Source: Alphaproteobacteria bacterium
GTDB taxonomy: Bacteria > Pseudomonadota > Alphaproteobacteria > Micropepsales > Micropepsaceae
NCBI GenBank assembly: GCA_003131925.1
Contig: PKWC01000091.1
Span: forward strand, 2,733-14,757
Direction: 5' to 3'
DNA length: 12,025 nucleotides
Of the stretch, positions 8,290 to 12,025 are shown piece by piece. Under the pieces are notes generated by a model, which worked only from the letters and a program-made list of their open reading frames with translations, was not told the origin of the DNA and did not search any database. How positions within the stretch are numbered: position 1 is the stretch's first letter; each line of letters begins with the position of its first letter. The position numbers were made by a program, and so were the translations under genes.

Positions 8290-8312
8290 GCCGCTGGTGG
8301 GATCGAGAGGCC

Positions 8313-8786
8313 ATGGAACGAATACCGATGACAGCAGGGGGCTATAAAGCCCTCGAGGATGAGATCAATCACCTGAAAACCGTGGAACGCCCGGCGACGA
8401 CCCGTCTCATCGAGGAGGCGCGCGCGCATGGCGATCTCTCCGAGAACGCCGAATACCATGCCGCAAAGGAGCGTCAGGCGTTCATTGAGGGCCGCGCCGT
8501 CGAGCTGGAGGATAAGCTCAGTCGAGCGGAAATCATCGACATCTCAAAGCTCTCCGGCAACTCCGTCACGTTCGGCGCGACGGTGACGCTTGTCGACGAA
8601 GATACCCGCGCCAAGAAGAAGTACCAGATCGTTGGCGACTTCGAGGCAAATGCGAGGAACGGGCGAATTTCCATTTCCTCGCCGATCGCGCGTGCGTTGA
8701 TCGGCAAAACGAAGGGCGATTCCGTTGAGGTCACCGCTCCTGGTGGGCCCCGCTCCTATGCGATTCTGAAGGTAGAATTCGTATAA
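8313..8786 (+). CDS. greA: Transcription elongation factor GreA
   Basis: GreA enters the secondary channel of RNA polymerase and stimulates cleavage of backtracked transcripts, rescuing stalled elongation. The 157-residue length is standard. The N-terminal coiled-coil finger (about residues 8–75) carries the conserved tip ARAHGDLSENAEYHAAKE, with acidic residues D41 and E44 at the positions known to act with the polymerase Mg2+. The C-terminal FKBP-like domain (about 80–157) has SPIARALIGKTKGDSVEV and ends in SYAILKVEFV. The start at 8313 (MERIPMT) matches the usual N-terminus of the family. A GAGAGG lies just 2 nt before the ATG, unusually close for a ribosome binding site. The gene stands 185 bp after carB with a terminator-like hairpin in its leader, so its expression may be attenuated. 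It converges with the methyltransferase gene, with only 31 bp between stops and no obvious terminator there. Confidence 0.98.
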   Translation: MERIPMTAGGYKALEDEINHLKTVERPATTRLIEEARAHGDLSENAEYHAAKERQAFIEGRAVELEDKLSRAEIIDISKLSGNSVTFGATVTLVDEDTRAKKKYQIVGDFEANARNGRISISSPIARALIGKTKGDSVEVTAPGGPRSYAILKVEFV

Positions 8787-8817
8787 GTCTGGCGTTGCCG
8801 CGATTGGGGCATGCGAG

Positions 8818-9612
8818 TCACGGGCGCTTAGCCAGCAGAGCGGAAAGTTCCGCGATCTCGGTGGATCGTCGGCTGGGCGATAGACGAGCAAGCGCTTCGC
8901 GCAACTCCGCTTCGAAGGCCGGCGCGCGCGCTCCCAGCTTTTCCGGTGAGAGTGCCGACAGGGAAAATCCGAGGCCCACGATGTCATCAGCAGTGAGGCT
9001 GCGCCGGACGACCACACCAAGCCTTTCGAGCACGCAAAACGGCGAATCAAGAAGAACCGATTCATGCGTGCGATATTCCGGAGCCTTGGTCGCGCGCACC
9101 TGAGGCGCTTCAGCCCGTCCGAATTTGTCGGCCAGGTCACGCAGCAGGCTGCGCCACGCATTTTCCACAGTGGCTGGATGGTCGTCATGGACGAGAGCGA
9201 TGGTCCCGCCCGGCAGAACAAGCCGGTCAAGCATCTGGAGCGCAGCAGAGCGGTCCATCCAGTGAAACGCCCGCCCGATGGTTACGAGCCTGAAAGGACC
9301 GATCCCGCGCGGCATGTCGAAGGAACTGCCTTCCAGAATATCGACTGCGACCTGGGCTTCGGACACAGCCGCGCGCAATTCGGACAGCATGTCCGGTTCC
9401 GGGTCGATCGCGGTGACCGCCATTCCGGCGCGCGCGAACGGAATCGCGAGCAGGCCGGGCCCGGCTCCAAGATCCATGACCGGATCGCCCTGACTCAGCC
9501 CGGCATGGGCCGCGATCCGGTTTATGAGCGTATCGGGATATCCGAGCCGGAAGCGCGCGTAGAAAGGAACATTGGCCCGGAAGCGGCGCGGATCAAAGGC
9601 CGGCTGGCACAT
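8818..9612 (-). CDS. Class I SAM-dependent methyltransferase (Methyltransf_11 / UbiE-like fold)
   Basis: A 264-residue soluble protein with the Rossmann-like methyltransferase core. Motif I is VMDLGAGPG at residues 45–53, the SAM-binding glycine loop. The acidic residue ending strand β2 is D70 in VTAIDPEPDML, which would hold the ribose hydroxyls of SAM. GRAFHWMDR at 113–121 is the typical post-β4 segment of the UbiE/Methyltransf_11 group, and LVLPGGTIALV at 131–141 fits the motif III region. The N-terminal FDPRRFRANVPFYARFRLGYP resembles other methyltransferases of this group that begin with an RY/FRxGYP element. The substrate cannot be inferred. It is transcribed alone, against greA and away from chvI. 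The ATG at 9612 is the first good start before the conserved N-terminus. It shares only 68 bp of upstream DNA with chvI. Confidence 0.88.
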   Translation of the reverse strand: MCQPAFDPRRFRANVPFYARFRLGYPDTLINRIAAHAGLSQGDPVMDLGAGPGLLAIPFARAGMAVTAIDPEPDMLSELRAAVSEAQVAVDILEGSSFDMPRGIGPFRLVTIGRAFHWMDRSAALQMLDRLVLPGGTIALVHDDHPATVENAWRSLLRDLADKFGRAEAPQVRATKAPEYRTHESVLLDSPFCVLERLGVVVRRSLTADDIVGLGFSLSALSPEKLGARAPAFEAELREALARLSPSRRSTEIAELSALLAKRP

Positions 9613-9644
9613 CTGCGACTCGTGCGAATAAGGTCTCGGGCGAC

Positions 9645-9650
9645 TATACT
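9645..9650 (+). promoter_or_regulatory. Candidate -10 box for the chvI–chvG operon
   Basis: TATACT differs from the consensus TATAAT at one base and lies 30 bp before the chvI ATG, which would give a leader of roughly 20–25 nt. No good -35 hexamer is found 16–18 bp upstream (GTGCGA at 9622–9627), so the promoter may need an activator such as ChvI itself (inference). On the opposite strand a TTGACC lies at the same locus without a properly spaced -10, so the methyltransferase promoter is not resolved. Confidence 0.35.
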
Positions 9651-9680
9651 AGCCACGGTCAACACCAACTGGACAATGCT

Positions 9681-10382
9681 ATGGCGACGATTGCACTCGT
9701 CGACGACGACAGAAACATCCTGACCTCGGTCGGCATGCTTCTCGAACAGGAAGGTTATCACGTTCGGACTTACGCGGACGGTGCCTCGGCCTTGACCGCT
9801 CTGCAGGCGACGCCGCCCGACCTCGCAATCCTCGATATCAAGATGCCGCGCATGGACGGTCTGGAGCTGCTGAGGCGTCTGCGGCAAGGCGCCGATCTGC
9901 CGGTAATTTTTCTGACGTCCAAGGACGAGGAAATCGACGAATTGATGGGCCTGAACGCCGGTGCCGACGACTACGTTCGCAAACCATTCTCGCAACGTCT
10001 CCTGCTCGAGCGCGTGAAAGCCGTGCTGCGCCGTGCAGATGCCCGCAAGAACGGGGCTGGGACCACCGAACCCCGGCGGGAGGCTCTGATTCGCGGCAAG
10101 CTGGCGCTCGATCCTCAGCGGCACGACTGCACGTGGGACGGCAAACCCGTTCGCCTGACCGTCACCGAGTTTCTGATTCTGCAGTGTCTGGCCCAGCGTC
10201 CCGGCTTCGTAAAAAGCCGCGACAATCTCATGGACGCTGCCTATGACGACCAAGTCTACGTCGACGACCGCACAATCGACAGCCACATCAAACGGCTGCG
10301 GAAAAAATTCAAGGTGGTCGATGACGATTTCGATGCGATTGAAACCCTTTATGGCGTCGGATATCGGTATCGCGAGACCTGA
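9681..10382 (+). CDS. chvI: OmpR-family response regulator ChvI
   Basis: A 233-residue two-component regulator that, when phosphorylated by ChvG, binds DNA and controls envelope, exopolysaccharide and acid-stress genes in Hyphomicrobiales. The receiver domain (about 1–120) begins IALVDDDRNILTSV and has acidic pocket residues D8/D9, phospho-acceptor D52 in LDIKMPRMDG, the T79/S80 switch position in FLTSKDEEIDEL and conserved K101 in RKPFSQRLL. A charged linker leads to the winged-helix DNA-binding domain (about 135–231) with LTVTEFLIL, VYVDDRTIDSHIKRLRKKFK and IETLYGVGYRYRE. The stretches LTSKDEEIDEL and AYDDQVYVDDRTIDSHIKRL match what I recall of ChvI, not just generic OmpR proteins. No strong ribosome binding site is seen before the ATG. 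The kinase gene follows after 13 bp, as in other chvI–chvG operons. Confidence 0.95.
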   Translation: MATIALVDDDRNILTSVGMLLEQEGYHVRTYADGASALTALQATPPDLAILDIKMPRMDGLELLRRLRQGADLPVIFLTSKDEEIDELMGLNAGADDYVRKPFSQRLLLERVKAVLRRADARKNGAGTTEPRREALIRGKLALDPQRHDCTWDGKPVRLTVTEFLILQCLAQRPGFVKSRDNLMDAAYDDQVYVDDRTIDSHIKRLRKKFKVVDDDFDAIETLYGVGYRYRET

Positions 10383-10395
10383 CGCGAAAGGTGGC

Positions 10396-11994
10396 ATGAC
10401 TCTCGCGGGGGGAGTTTTGCGACTTCAGCGCCGCCGCGTGCCCGGGCTGTCGTGGCGTATCATTCTCGCGAATACGGCGGCACTCGCGATCCTGATTGGG
10501 GGAACGCTGCTCGTCGAGACGAGCCGGCAGGGACTCGTCGATGAGCGGGTAGAGGAAATTCGTCAGGAAGCCTCGATCGTCGCGAGCACGCTCGCCGAAT
10601 ATGCGACCCGCGAAAGAACGCGTTCGATTGCGATCGGTCAGGCCGAACCGCTGCTGCGTCAGCTCATCGCTCCCACAAACCTTCGCGCGCGGCTCTATGG
10701 CACAGATGGGAGCCTCGAGATCGACACGCGAGATCTGCTCGCACGCAACGTGGTGCAGACTGTCGAACTGCCGCCATTCGATTTGCGCCACCGCCTGGAG
10801 GCGCTTGCCACACGCGTCTACGACGGAGTGATGGGCGTGCGTCCATTCACGAGTATGGCGCCCTATCTGGAGACCGGCGGCAACGGCACCGTCTACGGCG
10901 AGGTACGCCGCGCGCTCAATGGCGAGCCAACTTCCGCCAGGCGCCTCGATGCGCAGAACAGGCTGGTTCTCTCGGTCGCAGTTCCAATCGAGCGTTTCCG
11001 CACGATCTACGGCGTTCTCATGGTCACGACCGAGGGCGGAGACATCGACGATATCCTGCGCCAGGAGCGCGCCAGCCTGATCGGTATCGCGCTTGTCGCT
11101 GTCGTGGTGATGGTCATTTCCTCATTCTATCTGTCCGGCGCAATCGCCAGGCCCGTGCGCCAGCTCGCCGCCGCCGCCGACCGTGTGCGCAGCGGCCGGC
11201 TGGCGCGCGAGGCAATCCCGCTCATGCCCGAGCGCAACGACGAAATCGGCGATCTCGCCGACAGCCTCCGCGCCATGACGCGTGCGCTCTATGCGAGAAT
11301 CGATGCGATCGAGCGCTTCGCGGCCGATGTCGCGCACGAGCTGAAGAACCCGCTCACTTCGCTCAAGAGTGCCGTCGAGATGCTCGTCCGCACCGGCAAC
11401 GAAGCTTCGCGCGACCGGTTGATAGCGATCGTTGGCAACGATATCGCGCGGATCGACAGGCTGATTACGGACATTTCCGATGCGTCCCGCCTCGATGCCG
11501 AGTTAAGCCGCGAGCAGATTCGCCCCGTCGACGTGTCGCACCTTCTGGAGACGGTCGTTGAAATCTATGGCCTGGTTCCACTTCCACGCGGGATAAACCT
11601 CGCACTCACAATCAAGCTCCCCTTGGGCGCCAAAGTGCTGGGACAAGACGAGCGGTTGGGACAGGTTCTCCGCAATCTCATCGACAACGCCGTATCGTTC
11701 AGTCCCGAAGGTGGAACGGTGGCCATCATCGCCGAGAACCACGACGCATATGTCCGTGTCGCCGTCGAGGATGATGGCCCCGGGATTCCACCGGAGATGC
11801 TGGAAACGATCTTCGACCGCTTCTACACGGAGCGGCCGGCCGAGCATGGCTTTGGAAGGAATTCCGGTCTTGGACTCTCCATCGCACGTCAAATCGCGGA
11901 GGGCCTGGGTGGGCGCATTTGGGCCGAGAACCGCTCCGAAAACCAATCGGGCGCCCGCTTCATTGTCGAGCTTCCGCTCGCTGGGTGGGCATAG
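10396..11994 (+). CDS. chvG: Membrane sensor histidine kinase ChvG
   Basis: A 532-residue inner-membrane kinase that phosphorylates ChvI. In relatives it is also called ExoS and is held in check by periplasmic ExoR. Membrane helices lie at about 21–40 and 228–248 and flank a periplasmic sensor region of about 187 residues. A HAMP linker (about 249–300) leads to the dimerisation/H-box FAADVAHELKNPLTSLKSAVE with H314 as phospho-acceptor. The ATPase domain shows the N-box NLIDNAVSFS (N427, N431), D-box DDGPGIP (about 459–464), F-box FDRFYT and G-box GLGLS (491–495). The H-box and following ISDASRLDAEL are typical of ChvG. The ATG at 10396 is preceded by AAAGGTGG, close but usable as a ribosome binding site. 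An in-frame ATG at 10351 inside chvI is a weaker option. The protein seems shorter than typical ChvG (roughly 550–600 by memory), mainly in the cytoplasmic N-terminus and early periplasmic region. Confidence 0.94.
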   Translation: MTLAGGVLRLQRRRVPGLSWRIILANTAALAILIGGTLLVETSRQGLVDERVEEIRQEASIVASTLAEYATRERTRSIAIGQAEPLLRQLIAPTNLRARLYGTDGSLEIDTRDLLARNVVQTVELPPFDLRHRLEALATRVYDGVMGVRPFTSMAPYLETGGNGTVYGEVRRALNGEPTSARRLDAQNRLVLSVAVPIERFRTIYGVLMVTTEGGDIDDILRQERASLIGIALVAVVVMVISSFYLSGAIARPVRQLAAAADRVRSGRLAREAIPLMPERNDEIGDLADSLRAMTRALYARIDAIERFAADVAHELKNPLTSLKSAVEMLVRTGNEASRDRLIAIVGNDIARIDRLITDISDASRLDAELSREQIRPVDVSHLLETVVEIYGLVPLPRGINLALTIKLPLGAKVLGQDERLGQVLRNLIDNAVSFSPEGGTVAIIAENHDAYVRVAVEDDGPGIPPEMLETIFDRFYTERPAEHGFGRNSGLGLSIARQIAEGLGGRIWAENRSENQSGARFIVELPLAGWA

Positions 11995-12025
11995 CGATGA
12001 GTGATGGTCCATGACTTCGTCGATC
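11995..12025 (+). other. Window edge after chvG; possible start of a downstream gene
   Basis: Two start codons, ATG at 12004 and ATG at 12011, open frames that run to the window end, while the ATG at 11997 meets a stop after five codons. In many Hyphomicrobiales chvG is followed by hprK and other PTS-Ntr genes, but fewer than eight codons are visible here, so the identity cannot be judged from this sequence. Confidence 0.2.

Noticed and set aside
8787..8817. Possible bidirectional terminator between the convergent greA and methyltransferase genes.
   Set aside because: Only 31 bp are available, and I see neither a stable hairpin nor a T-tract on either strand.
9064..9723. 219-codon open frame on the plus strand opposite the methyltransferase.
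   Set aside because: The minus-strand frame has clear SAM-binding motifs. The plus-strand translation is arginine-rich with no family features, and it runs into the chvI start.
9522..10397. 291-codon open frame on the minus strand covering chvI.
   Set aside because: It is antisense to a clearly recognised chvI and also overlaps the methyltransferase start. No recognisable domain or plausible start context is seen.

Overview
The window looks like the chromosome of an alphaproteobacterium, most likely of the Hyphomicrobiales (Rhizobiales). The main reason is a closely recognisable ChvI/ChvG two-component pair. A carB–greA neighbourhood and a carB with the N-half insertion I recall from alphaproteobacterial relatives agree with this. 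The DNA is GC-rich and densely coded, with short gaps and overlapping start/stop codons. I see no mobile element, tRNA, rRNA or CRISPR array.

Region 1 (3–4781, + strand) is a tight run of four genes. It starts with the 3' end of a GldF-type ABC-2 permease, followed by a GldG-like membrane-anchored auxiliary protein and a DUF4340 membrane-anchored protein. Together these are three parts of a 'gliding-type' ABC transport module, whose ATPase would lie upstream of the window. A Rieske non-heme iron oxygenase then begins inside the stop codon of the DUF4340 gene (ATGA overlap), so it is probably co-transcribed and translationally coupled with the transporter.

Region 2 (4789–8786, + strand) holds carB, the large subunit of carbamoyl-phosphate synthase, which starts 7 bp after the oxygenase. 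After a 185-bp gap comes greA, the transcript-cleavage factor. The gap contains a candidate promoter and a strong hairpin followed by six T's that ends only 23 bp before the greA start codon. This layout recalls the attenuated greA leader (GraL RNAs) described in Escherichia coli.

Region 3 (8818–9612, - strand) is a single class I SAM-dependent methyltransferase, convergent with greA and divergent from chvI.

Region 4 (9681–11994, + strand) is the two-gene chvI–chvG operon: an OmpR-type response regulator and its membrane sensor kinase, which in relatives control envelope and acid-stress responses. The window ends 31 bp after chvG, possibly in the first codons of another gene.

Most genes here belong to well-known families. 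I do not see a clear new defence or mobile system. The two points most worth a second look are the greA leader terminator and the Rieske oxygenase joined to a Gld-type ABC transporter operon.
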